Made by a program: the position numbers and the translations under genes
NCBI GenBank assembly: GCA_035222895.1
Contig: JAVYIG010000321.1
Location: forward strand, 62,001-126,000
From: Strongylocentrotus droebachiensis
Taxonomy: Eukaryota; Echinodermata; Echinoidea; Camarodonta; Strongylocentrotidae
Direction: 5' to 3'
DNA length: 64,000 bases
Notes under the pieces: generated by a model
Told to the model about the DNA's origin: nothing
What the model saw: only the letters and a program-made list of their open reading frames with translations
Database searches by the model: none
In this document: positions 47,071-59,915 of the stretch, piece after piece
Numbering within the stretch: position 1 is the first letter of the stretch
How the letters are laid out: the number at the start of each line of letters is the position of its first letter

Positions 47071-49165
47071 ATGCCTTGTAAAAGATTCATCCGCGACTTG
47101 TGAAAGATTCATACAAGGCACCTCTGTGGTAGACTCTGTCATAAGAGATGTGTCTGTCCTCCATTTTAACCCTGTATGTGCCATACTGGGCTCTTCTACC
47201 GGCGATCCAATCCATCACTGCCCCGTGACAGGAAAGTCTTGTCTATGTACCTTTAAAAAATTCCGCCCACGCAAGTATGAAGAAGTAATTTAAAATTCAG
47301 AATCTGACCATTTGGAATGAGAAACAGATCAATTGATTTCAAATGTTAGAGGTTCGATTTATTTATAATCTGTGAAAGAGGGTCTTGTCCTCCCTAGAAA
47401 ATTTAAAGCAATTTTTTTTCAGCTGGTTTTTAAAAGGAAATTGCTTGATCTTTTGTAATACATTGATTTTCCCTATCAGAATTACAAATCTGGAGCGATC
47501 ATGGTATTACAGCTTCCATAAATATCTACATAATACTGTTTTCAAGAGAATTATTTTGGTTGCCCCCTATCTTTGATACTTTGGAATTATATACTGCAAT
47601 TATTCCATTTGAAAGATAAAAATGTTTCTTTTAAAAGTGAGATGAACAAATTAACTTATTATCCTTATGATTGATTAAAATTACTCATTTGATATCTAGA
47701 GATGTGATACTAAAGAGAGTAATGTGAGTATGCTTTTGTGTATTATGCATGATATTTTCACTTCTCTTTTAGATTTCAGATATTCCAATAATTATTGTGA
47801 TGGTGAAGGAACTGGCCTTAATTAGATAAAGGTACTGGAAAGATTGAATGCCAAGGCCACCAAAGACTGAGCAGATCTATAGGTTTAGCATGCTGTAGAT
47901 GAGTTCTTAGCCTTTTAAAGCGTCCCTGTGGTAAATAAGTCGTTCGAGACGGCCCTGCTAATGCAGAGGCTAATTCTGGTGGGAATGTATTAAACCAGGA
48001 ATCTATTCTGTGTGCACGAGAGAACCCAACTGAGCTGTCATAGATGAGACGAAGCCGCTAAAATGGGAGAAGAAAAATTAATAATGGATTTTGCGGCAAA
48101 TTTGAGCCGGTTTTCATCAGTAAAAGAATCTGGTTAGGTCAGGCGAGAATCACTTTGGCCCCTAGCTCTAGCAGATTGTCTTTCGTGTTCGGTGTATACG
48201 TCTTGGAAACACAGAGGGGGTTAGATTTCTTTATAACTATATGCTGCGTAGTGAGCAGGATTGCAGGTGATTTCATGCCCATGCATACAAGTAATACGTT
48301 TATACTTGAGATGGCTTAAACGAATTGACATATTGAAGGTGGTTTTATCAAACGGTCAATGCTGTAATGATGTCTACCTTTCTGGTTAGTTTAGGTTCAC
48401 ATAGGAGAGGCAAAAGAGATCATAGGCATCTTTAAGGGTTGCTTTAATATTCAAAACATCGGCATATCTTTACTTCCACAGATTCTTTTCTTTACAACAT
48501 TTTGTATAGTTTTTGGATGAGTGAATTTCAAGAATTTTACAACACACATCTTCAAGATACCTTTGAATTATAAGGTACCTTCCTCTTTCACAGAAAAATA
48601 TGAAAAAAGGTAATGTTGGTGTGAAACAGTTTGAACAAAATATGTTAAAACAGTGGTGAATAGCATTACAATGAAAAGCTACAGGGAAAAATGAGGAAGA
48701 GATTGTATGGATAGACAAATGGGGAGAAATACAAGAATTTTAGACAGATTGGACTTTGTAATGTGTAGGACACAAATGAATTGAGGTTACTTAATTTCTA
48801 AATAGATACCGGTAAACAAAATGGCAAAAAAATCAGGTTGTCCGGAAGTTGTATTCATCTAGAATATTAGATATCTTATGAAATTTATGTGAGAGAGTAG
48901 GCATTAATTCACCTAAAGCATTGACGTATATGTGTGTGAGGAGTCGACATTCATTCACCCTAAGTATTGACGTATAGGTATGCAATGTGTGCTTTCCTAT
49001 TTGATGACACCATCTCGCATGCTTTCTCATCTTTTGTGAGTAGCTTTTGAGAATGAATGCGACGTCAGATTTCCAGTCTCAGAAATGAAAAATATTGTTT
49101 GTATTAACAATGTCTTGGAATGGTGTATGAAAGGAGGGATGGAGAAAACAGGAAATGCAAGAGAA
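47071..49165. other. non-coding stretch, nothing recognised
   Basis: About 2.1 kb with no supported exon or repeat. Unique-looking, moderately GC-richer around 47,870-48,260. Confidence 0.4.
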
Positions 49166-49241
49166 AATGAGGGAGAGAGAAGGAGGGAGAGACAGAGAGA
49201 GAGAGAGAGACAGAGGGAGAGAGAGAGAGAGAGAGAGAGAG
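49166..49241 (+). repeat. GA microsatellite
   Basis: (GA)n with GGGA and CAGA interruptions. Confidence 0.93.
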
Positions 49242-49471
49242 TTGGGAGAGGGAAAGAAGAAAAAAGGATAAAGAGAGAGAATTGTTGTATGCTCCCAGCC
49301 CAATGATTTGATTGAGAAGGAATATTTGACAATGCCCTAATAGTACTCAGTGCTGGAATAATCTAACATGAGTATCATTGGAGAGATTGTTATGATTGTC
49401 CATTAACTTGATTATGAAGTTGAAATGCACTTCTGGTATTTTTACCGTAGCTTTTTTAAAAGCTTTATATC

Positions 49472-49628
49472 ATCAGGGGGGCGTTTCACAAAACTTGTCA
49501 TCAGCGACAAATGACAGTTTTTGTTATAAGCTACTGAAATCCTTGCTTCTGATTGGTTATCAGCAGATTTGTCACTGATTTTTGTTATTTGCCATTGAAA
49601 AAAAAGGTTTGTGAAAGGCCCCCCTGAT
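49472..49628. mobile_element. 157-bp TIR miniature element
   Basis: The left end ATCAGGGGGGCGTTTCACAA and the right end (reverse complement ATCAGGGGGGCCTTTCACAA) are inverted repeats of about 20-25 bp with one mismatch. The interior contains the inverted words CAGCGACAAATGACAG and AGATTTGTCACTG. No coding capacity. Confidence 0.88.
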
Positions 49629-49740
49629 CTTCTCTGTTCCAGTGCATATGATGGAAAGGGGTCAAACCAAGAAATGATGCCAATAAATCAACAACTCCCA
49701 TCTTCTATAGAAACCAAGTGCACCACACTGAGAATAAACA

Positions 49741-49824
49741 GCTCTCTCTCTCTCTCTCTCTGCCTCTCTTTCTCTCTCTCTCTCTTTCTCTCTCTCTCTT
49801 TCTCTCTCTCTCTTTCTCTCTCTG

Positions 49825-49879
<55 letters not shown>

Positions 49880-49900
49880 ATTTCTCTCTCTTTCTCCCTC
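49741..49900 (+). repeat. CT microsatellite
   Basis: Long interrupted (CT)n with TTTCTC variants. Confidence 0.95.
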
Positions 49901-49904
49901 AGGG

Positions 49905-51045
49905 TGAAAAAAACATGAAGATCTGATTGTCTGAGGAATTAGAAGGGTTGGATTAGAATATTTATAAGTAAACTCAGCCGTTACACAGTGTTATGTTGTC
50001 ATTTAAGATATATATAGTGTTTGATATATGAACAGGACAGTTGAGTCCAATTATTGAAGCGATGTGCTAAGATCACCCGATATGTTTAGTCTTTTATCCA
50101 CTTATTTCACTTGTGTAGGTTTCAATTTGTTTTTTAGTTTGGGTTTTCATAAACATGTTTTTCATGTAGTAGATTCTGTAGATTCTTTCCATTCTTTCCA
50201 GAGGCGATGGCATTAAGCATGTCAGGGGATAATAAATTGTTTTCTCTTAGATAACGGGTACAATTTTTTTTTATTGGAGTAAATGTTTGTTCAATTGAAA
50301 TGTTTTGACCTATGTTTGGAATGTCATGATGAATCATCATGAAAACAATACACTTGACTGCTGTTGGTGATGGAATGGTGTAGCAATGAGAGGAGCCATA
50401 TCCATTGAAATCATTTTCATCTAGACATGCTTTAAAAAAAACTTTAAATACAGGCCATGTTCTTATTCCTTCTAAATCCTATATCAGTAACATTGATCAT
50501 TTTTATTTGCTTGGCATTTTTGAAGCATTATCAGTAATCTAATTTGATCTCAGCTACGAAGTTATGCTTGCTGGTGAATTCTCTTAACTAAATCTATTGT
50601 GCCTTTTACAGAAAACACGCATAACCTCTATTTTCTGCATTATCATTCTCAAGTCATTTCCCCCCTAGACATGCACACTGATATAATCCTCTCTTTAAGG
50701 CATTTACAAAAAATCTGTATCAAGTATTTACAAGTATAAATAATGATATAGACTCTCTAATGGAAACCCAGATAATCAATAAAGGGAATGGCCATTTCAG
50801 TACTTATTCGCTCACTAGATCAATATGTCAAGTTGTCAAGGAGAAGTTTAATGTACCATGCAAAGTGGCATTGCCAGAACAGAATTGTCAAATGATATTG
50901 GTTGATATTGCGTGAGTATGATTCTTGAAAAGAAAGTAATGGGTATCGCTCTTTGATTATTGATAGCTTTGCTCTGTTTTATGAATGCTCGTGAAGTCCT
51001 TGATGACTAGCTCCCTCGTCAGTCAACAAAGCAGGGATTAGCTGC

Positions 51046-51081
<36 letters not shown>

Positions 51082-52313
51082 TCAATCCACGGGTTTGCAT
51101 TAACCTCATCAGCAATGGCTGCATTCTACGCGAGGGAGAGAGAATCAGAGAATAGTCAAATGAAGCTTTCTTCCGCCCATATTTGTCTGTTCCTTTACAA
51201 TATGATTGAAGAAGTATATCATATTCCTCCTACATGTACTGTGTGATGTGTGCTGAAAGCATGTGAAATGTAGTTATGTTTGAATGGTAATTTGAGAAAT
51301 TCAGATTGAAGGAATGTAACTTCATGTGAAAGATACAGAAAAGGAATTAGAATTCAAGATTTTTATCAGAAAAACTTTATTTCGATTTATTCTTGTATGC
51401 TGCAGATGAAGTTTGAATATAGATTTCTGGTATACCTCCGGCTCTACAGGTGTTTTTTTTCTCTTATTATTTTGTTATGAATTTCAACATTAAATAAGTG
51501 TCTGCTGAAAAGATCAAAGGTTTAGTTAAAAGTGATAATATTTGCTCTCTGGTAATCTCTTGCAAGCCGTTTAATATCCTGGCCTTCAAAATGTACAAAA
51601 CATTGCTGTGATGATATATTAACCTTTGCTTCTGTACTAGTAGTTTTACATCTTCATAAGATTACAGACCATCAACTGTAAGTAATGCCACTTATACAAA
51701 TTAACTGGTACTTATCCTCCAAGAAAATTGATTTTAGGTTGTATTCTCCATTATCATGAAAACTATCCGACTAGAATATAGCACAATTGATTTATCCACT
51801 TTGCCATCTATACGTCATCTATGGTTTTATATATTTGAAACTTTGAGATGCAGGTGCGTGCAATATGACTGTCCCAAAATGAACTCTAACTAAATTCAAA
51901 CAAAATGTCCTCTCCAGAAAACATGACCATGGTTTAAACCAATATTCTTGTCTTCACTTTGTTCTTTTGATCGACTGAACTTACTAAACATCAGAAGTCA
52001 ATGACATGAGCCACTTTTATTAGTTTTTCTAAATAAAGGCTCAGAAAATCGGCTCTGCAAGCAGTCATAAATTGGGAGATGATAACCTCCTGTCTCTCAT
52101 CGTCATATTGGATTGATTATTTCAGCGTCTTCTTTTGTTCTTCTTACTTCTTTATGTTGTCTCCGTCAGAATACATTCACTGTCCCATGTTTCTGCTTAT
52201 CAATTCAGGCTTTCAGCATTGGAGTCCTTAGATGAGGAAGATATATTAACATTTTCTGTCATCTAAGAAAGCAAAGCTTTATCTATGAATCAAGGAGAAT
52301 GTTTCTCTACTGA
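49905..52313. other. non-coding stretch with one (TA)n run
   Basis: A pure (TA)n run lies at about 51,046-51,080. Nothing else recognised. Confidence 0.45.
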
Positions 52314-52405
52314 ATTTCTCTGCTGAGAGCCAGAAGGATGTTTACTCTGTGTAAAAACGTAGGAGTATTGGTTAAATGCCCTTCTGGCTGTCACCAGACA
52401 AAGTC
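52314..52405. repeat. solo hairpin repeat
   Basis: The left arm CTCTGCTGAGAGCCAGAAGG and the right arm GCCCTTCTGGCTGTCACCAG are inverted repeats with a loop of about 30 nt. Same core as the satellite at the window start. Confidence 0.8.
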
Positions 52406-52976
52406 ATTCCTTCTTTCTTGCATGTGGTCATAGACGTGTGAATGAGAATAATGAAATAACATTTGTAGATTCGTTGTGAGCATTGTGTAGAGAAAGCGAA
52501 TTGCTTCTTCTTAGCCTGAAATCTTTGTTTCGTCTTGCTCTCTCATTTGGATTACTCTCATTTTCCATTATAATGTCAGCATTGGTGTGCCAAATTTATC
52601 CCTAAATTCTAAATACGTTGACTAATATCAACAACAGCCAACAGAGCGGGGATGAACATCGTGGTCAGAATATGTCAAATCAGAAATAGAATGTTCCGTT
52701 TCTGCCAGCAGACAAGGAGCTGGATTAAGAGCCTAAAATCAGTGATGCAGACCATTTATAATTCTCCCCCCAGGGCATAAGATAACGCCGCGATTAAAAC
52801 ATACTGTTGATGGCCGTTAGGTTGGAATCATGCATTCACATGGGTAGTGGATCACAACCCGGGCAGGACAACGCGACTCCACTCCTAGCTCACCCGGGGC
52901 TCTTTCCTTTATGACGCAAATGGCTGACTAGTCTAACGATTTTATCGTTTTATTCTAGTCCTTCAATACTCTTATC
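52406..52976. other. non-coding stretch; GC-richer patch
   Basis: A GC-richer patch lies at about 52,785-52,930. No exon recognised. Confidence 0.4.
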
Positions 52977-52993
52977 TTGTTTGTTATGATTTT

Positions 52994-53110
52994 CCTCTTC
53001 TCTCTCTTTCTCTCTTTTTTATATATATATCTCTCTTTTTTATTTTTTATATATCTCTCTATCTCTCTTTCTCTCTCTCTCCCTCCCCTCTCTCTATCTC
53101 TATCTCTTTC
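52994..53110 (+). repeat. CT/AT low-complexity tract
   Basis: (TC)n alternating with TATATATA blocks. Confidence 0.9.
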
Positions 53111-54280
53111 CAAATTTTCACCCCCTCCCCCATTGCTCTATGATATTACAAAAACAATACTAACATATATATTCTCAGATTGAAGTATTGCAGAGATAGA
53201 TTTCATGTTGATTTGATAACGGCAATTTCCCTGGGAAAATTAGTGTACTCATGAACACAGTTGGAACAGTCGTGAATATGTTTGGAAATTCTGCAAGTGA
53301 TAGGATAGTTGGATAACAATTAGATGTAATGTATCCAGTCTTATTACAGTAGGGAAGCATAATTCGTGCCAGGAGGTATTTAATGGTATTTATTTTTAGA
53401 ATTGATTTGAAATAAGATAAACTTGAGAAAATTGGGGTTTTCACTGAATTATTGGGAATGAGAAGAAATAGAAGTAAAGGAAAGAGTTTGGATCCAGTAT
53501 CGATTTGATCAGCCAGTGGAATTTAATCAAATGAGTAAACTTAGTGTGCCAGAAAGATTTAAACCTGTAGGATAGAAATGCATACACTCCTTCATAAAGC
53601 CACAGGAAAAAATGCCACCACATTTTTAGTTGAAGGATATAAATGTTTATAAAGACGCATTGGAAGAAATACTCATCACATTCTATTTGTGAAGCTGCAA
53701 AATTTGTTCCATGGCAATTCAAAAATTAGCATTATAGAAAATAATATCATAGTTATACTATTTTCATATTGCAGACATAATTGCTTTACTTTGTAACCGT
53801 TGAGCTGCGTAACTTGCTCCATAGCTAAAAAAAAGTGTAAATACAGATTTTTTGTAAAGGCTATTTTCAGTTTCTTATGTATTTAGAGTTTCCAAATGCT
53901 TCATTTGTTTATACTGATTTCAATCTTCCTGTACACCCCCTTTAATAGTTGTTGTCAATCCCTCTTGACTTCTTCTTCCTTCTTCCTCCATCCCATCTTT
54001 CCTCTCTGTCTCCTTGTTTCATTCCTGCTCCCTTTCTCTCCCTTTCTCTGGAGATCAAGCTTGGTGGTGTATAATAGCAAAGGTTCTGCATACATGTACA
54101 CTGTCTCTTGGGTCTTAGCGTATACATACTATCAGTGTCCAGCATCACCATTGATTACTGATGGGGTTAGCTTAGGGTAGCAAATCAGAGAAAAAAATAT
54201 TTAAACAATTTCTGGGGCTACTTTTGAAGCTTGCTTGCATGAAAATAACACTCTTTAATTTGTTTTGCATTGAACTCTAT
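53111..54280. other. non-coding stretch, nothing recognised
   Basis: AT-rich sequence without supported exons. Confidence 0.45.
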
Positions 54281-54287
54281 GCAGATT

Positions 54288-54357
54288 TTTGGGGGCTCTT
54301 TTATGACTTTCGGGGGCTCTTTTGGGCATTTCAGGGGCTAATTCGCCCTGAGCCCCC
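54288..54357 (+). repeat. ~22-bp minisatellite, about three units
   Basis: GGGGGCTCTTTT occurs twice and GGGGCTAATT once, at about 22-bp spacing, closing with GAGCCCCCG. That last word is the inverse of the first, so the block can also fold. Confidence 0.7.
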
Positions 54358-54646
54358 GTGTATTTTTTTCCCTGTAGCAAATGAAGTCTGGCCTTGCGGG
54401 AGGTTGGAGGGTAAACAATATTGCAGGACAAATTTAGATGGTCATTTTGTTTTAATATGCGTGGCAGACTTGTGCGAAGTTACTTGGTTGGGTATATGTT
54501 TTTTCTTCTTCTGTAATTAATGTTGATGGGGAAAAGAGGGTTTCACTAATATTTAACTACTGTTTGTGAGCCAAAATGCTATTTGTGGCTTAATATGAAT
54601 GTGCTGCAACGGAAGTGAAGAACTGCCGATGCATGATTAACATAAG

Positions 54647-54722
54647 TTGTCTGTTGAGAACAGAAAACCTGTCAACTCTTATACTTTGTACGGAATTAAC
54701 ATCCATCGCTCTTAAACAGGTA
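54647..54722. repeat. solo hairpin repeat, degenerate
   Basis: The left arm GTCTGTTGAGAACAGAAAAC and the right arm (ending GCTCTTAAACAGGT) are imperfect inverses. The tip matches the family but the core is eroded. Confidence 0.5.
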
Positions 54723-54780
54723 AAATGTTAAAGTTTCCATGAGAAAATATTTCATACCTTTCACTGCCAATCATTTTTTT

Positions 54781-55873
54781 ATGCCTCCGTTACGAAGTAG
54801 CCGGAGGCATTATGTTTTCGGGTTGTCCGTCCGTCCGTACGTCCGTCCGTACGTCCCGTTCTTGTGATCGCGTTATCTGAAGAACCGATTGATGGATTCC
54901 TGCCAAACTTCGGTCATGTATGTATCTTGCAGAGCCGATGAACTGATTAGATTTTGGGGTCACGAGGTCAAAGGTCAAAGGTCACAGGGCTCATTATGTA
55001 TGCAAAAACAGCTCGTGATCGCGTTATCTGAAGAACCGATTGATGGATTCCTGCCAAACTTTAGTCATGTCTTTATCTTGCAGAGCCGATGAACTGATTA
55101 GATTTTGGGGTCACGAGGTCAAAGGTCAAAGGTCACAGGGCTCATTATGTATGCAAAAACAGCTCGTGATCGCGTTATCTGAAGAACAGATTGATGGATT
55201 CCTGCCAAACTTTGGTCATGTATTTATCTTGCAGAGCCAATGAACTGATTAGATTTTGGGGTCACGAGGTCAAAGGTCACAGGGCTCATTATGTATGCAA
55301 AAACAGCTCGTGATCGCGTTATCTGAAGAACCGATTGATGGATTCCTGCCAAACTTTAGTCATGTATTTATCTTGCAGAGCCGATGAACTGATTAGATTT
55401 TGGGGTCACGAGGTCAAAGGTCAAAGGTCACAGGGCTCATTATGTATGCAAAAACAGCTCTTGATCACGTTATCTCAAGAACAGATTGATGGATTCCTGC
55501 CAAACTTTGGTCATGTATGTTACTTGCAGAGCCGATGAACTGATTAGATTTTGGGGTCATGAGGTCAAAGGTCACGTGGCTCATTATGTATGCAAAAATG
55601 GCTTGTGATAGCATTATCATTAGAACAGATTGATGGATTCCTGCCAAACTTTGGTCATGTATGTTACTTGCAGAGCCAATGAACTGAGTAGATTCTTGGG
55701 TCATGAGGTCAAAGGTCATGGCTCATTATGTATGCAAAAATAGCTTGTAATCACGATATTTTGAGAACCTGTTAATGGATTACAAATGAACTTGAATTTG
55801 AAAAATTTCTTCTGTTTTGGTTGGTAAAATTGCTCTATGACGGAAGCATCATTTTCGACTGCGCGCAGTCGAA
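54781..55873. repeat. ~151-bp satellite with palindromic borders and DR1-type motifs
   Basis: The array begins with the inverted repeat ATGCCTCCG / CGGAGGCAT (54,781-54,810) and a GTCCGTCC run. It continues with units starting at 54,861, 55,012, 55,163, 55,307, 55,458, 55,602 and 55,744 (partial). Spacings are 151 or 142-144 bp, differing mainly by loss of one AAAGGTC repeat. Each unit has TGATGGATTCCTGCCAAACT and TGAACTGATTAGATTTTGGG. It ends at a perfect 20-bp palindrome at 55,854-55,873. Open frames across it are repeat artefacts. Confidence 0.92.
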
Positions 55874-57060
55874 TTCCATCTAGTTTCTTTCTATACTGGC
55901 AAGTTGATGAACATCTATGACTATTTTTAGAGGAGGGCTTGAAATATAATCTTCACCTAAAAGTCTTTTAAATCAGTAAGCCAGTCATTCAGAATATATA
56001 GTGCAGTGTTTTGAACTCGAAAGCTGAAATACAATGGCAATGACTTTAGAGAATCCAACCTAAGGCCATTTCAGTAGCCTTGTCAATCATGTATTGAATG
56101 TGCGCACATGTATGTTCATAAAAGAGTATTGAAATTGCCCTTGAGTTGATTTCTTAAGCAGCTTGTGATCATGTCGTGAATGAATGGATTCAGTCAGAGT
56201 GGTTTCATTGACAATGCCTTAATGCTAAAACCTGTCTTCCTAAGACGTATCCCTGAGGGACCCCTATAAGAGGATGCTGCTACATACTCCAGTCATAAAA
56301 GTCAGCTTGTCTCTCTGTGGATAGACCTTGCGTCATAATGTCACCTTTCTTAAAGAGACTTCTTGCACAGATTCGCAGAAGAACAGCCATCGGCTCTAGC
56401 AAGTGCCTCTGTTTTGAAATGAAACGAACTGAAATGAAAATGAAACAAGACTTCAAAAATTCTCCTGTGTTTTGAGGCACAATAAAGTTAAGGGGTAATG
56501 AATTACAAGATTACCATAACAAATATAAAAAAAATAGTTAATTGTCGTTTTGAGAAGAGTTAGAGTGAAATGCATTTACTGCATGAAAGTATAAAGCAAG
56601 TATCAAAGAGGCTAGTTTTCCAGTCCACATACAAAACATGAGAATCAGAAAGAGGACAAAAACAATATGAAATTTCAATTGTCACTGCTTAATATTTCAT
56701 TGAAAGAGCTTTGCAATGGATGCGATCCATGTGAGACCTAATATGAGAAATTTAATTGAAATTGAGATTGCCAATTATCGACAGCCCAGTTGTTTTGGGA
56801 TGTCCTTCATCCAGTGAGAAAGCTCATGTTAGCTTGCGTGTACTCCATTACCTCAGCTCAAGTATTTCCTATTGTGCACGTAATCAGAAATGGATGAATT
56901 TTACTATTTAATCAATCATGCTATGATCTCTGCATGTTGCCAGGTTTATCGCCCTGAGAAAAAGTTTTATCGTTTCAAAGAGTAGCTGTTCTTAGAAATG
57001 TTTGTACGTGAGTTTGTGTGGCAAGGTTGTTTGTTTACATTTCTGAGAAATATGTTTAAA
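55874..57060. other. non-coding stretch, nothing recognised
   Basis: AT-rich sequence without supported features. Confidence 0.45.
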
Positions 57061-57335
57061 CCAGAGAGGGGAAGGAGGGGATGGAGAGGAAGATGGAGAG
57101 GAAGATGTAGAGGAAGATGTAGAGGAAGATGTAGAGGAAGATGTAGAGGAAGATGTAGAGGGAGAAGGAGAAGGAGAAGGAGAAGGAGAAGGAGAAGGAG
57201 AAGGAGAAGGAGAAGGAGAAAGAGGGAGACGGGAAGAGTGAAATAAGGAAGAGAGAGAGAGAGAGAAGCAAGAGCTGAATAAAAAGGAGAAGAAGTAGAG
57301 GAAGGAGAGAAAGAAGAAAAAGAAGAGAGGAAGAT
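57061..57335 (+). repeat. compound purine minisatellite
   Basis: A 12-bp unit AGAGGAAGATGT is repeated about six to seven times (57,085-57,160), followed by about ten copies of the 6-bp unit AGAAGG (to about 57,218) and then GA-rich sequence. Periods divisible by three keep all frames open and create spurious Arg- or Ser/Pro-rich translations. Confidence 0.93.
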
Positions 57336-59570
57336 AGGAACTGGAAAGAGCAATAAGTAGAGTAGAAGAGGAAAGATTGAACATTAAGTCAACAGTCCAA
57401 ACACTTCACCTTTACAATAAACTCTATACTGATGCATGTTGTAAATTGAATTAACTTGTCTTGTCTCACACCCACTGCTTTTCCTATTGATTTTCCCAGC
57501 ATCCTTTCTTGGGGTAAGGTGTTTTCCCTTTTCAGAGCACACTTGGGTGTTTCCGAGGGGCGATTGACTATGATCTCCTTTCTCTCCTGTACTTCGACCA
57601 AGTTAGCATGTCCAGTTTAAACTTCTCTAAGACAGACGATGAGAAATAAAAAAAGATTCGCTGTGGTTTAAAGAGGGCATTGGTGATTACTTAAGGCCAT
57701 AGGTGTTGTCTGTTACAATACCTGGTTAAGAATTTGCATTTTGCATAAGAAGCCATTTTTCTTTAAAAAAAAAAAATCAGATACTTGCATTTTGGAATTG
57801 GTGTGACAAGTGTGATAACATTGCTCAATCTAAGAATGAAACAACTCAAAACTTTTGTAAAATGTTCAATTCCTTTTGTGCACTAATTGCACAGAAGGAC
57901 AAAGGACAAATATATACTGTAACATGCTATGTTCATTGGATTTTTTCTTTTTCTTCTAGAAATGGTGGCATGTGTGAATCTTTTGTTAAACTTTTCTTTT
58001 CCGGTGGTAATTCTCATCTCAAATCCAAGAAAGATTTGTGTACTCCCAACGGGTGAATAATCATTGCCAGGAATATGAGGTTTTCTGTGAAAAGAATGCT
58101 GATGGGTATGAGCAGTAATTGTGATGAGGTTTGGATACAATTTCCCTGTAAGATTGGTCATTTTCAAGAATTTTGCATGCCTGCTGGGTATGTGAATGAT
58201 GGATGAAATGCAATAAGTGTATTCCTCGTAATTGTTGTGTACCATTCATGGTTGCCGGATAATGCAGGCTAAATAAGATTTTAAGCTCTCAATTTATTTT
58301 GAGTTTTCAGAAATGAGAGAAGAATCCTGCTCAGAAAAGATGAAATATGGATAATGCTTTATTTTCAAAATAATTTGAACAGAGTGTAACAATTACGTTA
58401 ACATTCAAATGACAACTATGTCTAAAAATATACATATTATATGATCTGTAGTATGTGAAAGATGAAAGATTTATTTAGATGAGAATATTTTATTGAGTGA
58501 ACAATGCTAAGCATTGCTAGTTAATGTGGCATGAACTAGTTACAATGTGAAAAATAAGAGTAAATATAAGTCAGCAAATCTGTGTAATTGAATTGAGTTT
58601 CCTCCTGGTTTGAGTTGCGCATATGATGAATGCTGAGCAAAAACAGCAGCAGTCTTACATAGCAGAAAAGAGTGTGTTAGTCATGCTCGAACGTCAAGTT
58701 GAAACCATGAGTGCACTCGATTGCACAATATCAGACTTGAAATCACCCTAGCCTCGTAAATTTAGAAGAGAAGGAGAGGATTTAAGTGTTTGTTTTCGAT
58801 TCGCAAACAATTTATCTTCTCAAAGGAGGGACATGAGATGAATTTTATTACCTGCCCCTCCGCGGATTGCATTGCCGTCTGAATAAATCACATCATAGCA
58901 CAATTTGGAGAAATATTGCTCCGCCAAATCGGCAACAGCTTGATACCCTCAAATTCATCATTGCTCTTTTGGTGTGGGGAATGTTAATGGCCATGGACAG
59001 ACTTGTGTATTCGACATTCATTCGCAGAGTGTAGAGAATAAATGCAGCCTGATTACTATTAAAACGTCATTATGATCCTCATGTGTGTCTTGTGTAGTAC
59101 TTTCAATCCCTGTCAATTAATTTTCAAGCCTTCGCCCCCGACCAGCCAAATGCGGCGCTCGTGTCTAGTTCTCTAAATCAGGTCTAGGTCTTGTTTATTT
59201 GAATGAGTCTGAGTCAACATGGGAGGGGAATTTGGCCACATTTGCGACCTCATGAGACTTCATGTCATCACGTTCTTGTTTTTAGCACACATGTTCAATT
59301 CCGTCATCTGACACCTCGGTGTTTGTCTACTCTCATTTTGGGAACTTATGGCTGCATAATATGATGGCGCGGGTCTGTGGGTTTTGCAAGCTGAATGGTT
59401 TGTTTGGAGTACCTGCTATTGTGATGGCACATTTTGCTGCAGTTAGTTTAAGTTCACCTAGATTTAATGTTTGTAAAAGACAAAAAGAAGAGGGTAAAGG
59501 AGCGTCCACACTTCATGGCTACGTTCACATCTTCACCTGATAGCACTCTGACATTTTATCTTTGCTTCTC
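57336..59570. other. non-coding stretch with an isolated strong acceptor
   Basis: TTTTTCTTTTTCTTCTAG| at about 57,960 is a good acceptor. The following frames stay open for about 30 codons, but there is no clear donor and no protein similarity I can recognise. Confidence 0.3.
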
Positions 59571-59800
59571 TCTTTCTCTCCCCCCTCTCCGCTCTCTCTC
59601 TCTTCCTATCTGCCGCCTCTCTCCCCTTATACGCCTTTTATACAATTGTTACACCTCTTTTTTTCCTTCTAAATTGTTCTTTCACACTCCATTTTGCCAT
59701 ATTTTACCTTTTCCTCTTTCTCTCTATCTCTCTCTCCCTCTTTTTCTATCTTTCTCTCTCTCTCTCCTTTTCTATATTTCTTTCTCTCTTTCTCTCTTTT

Positions 59801-59831
<31 letters not shown>

Positions 59832-59915
59832 GTCTCTCTCTTTCTCTCTCTCTCTTTCTCTCTCTCTCTCCCCCTCTCCATTCATTTTTCCCCCTCTCTC
59901 TCCCTCTCCCTCCCA
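59571..59915 (+). repeat. CT-rich microsatellite
   Basis: Long interrupted (CT)n with TTTCTC, TGTCTC and CCCTC variants. Confidence 0.94.

Noticed and set aside
54889-55719. Repeated open frames beginning MMDSCQT
   Set aside because: They are the 151-bp satellite unit translated, and the apparent conservation is repeat identity.
57961-58056. An exon after a pyrimidine-rich acceptor at 57,960
   Set aside because: More than one frame is open, no good donor is present, and no recognisable protein sequence results.
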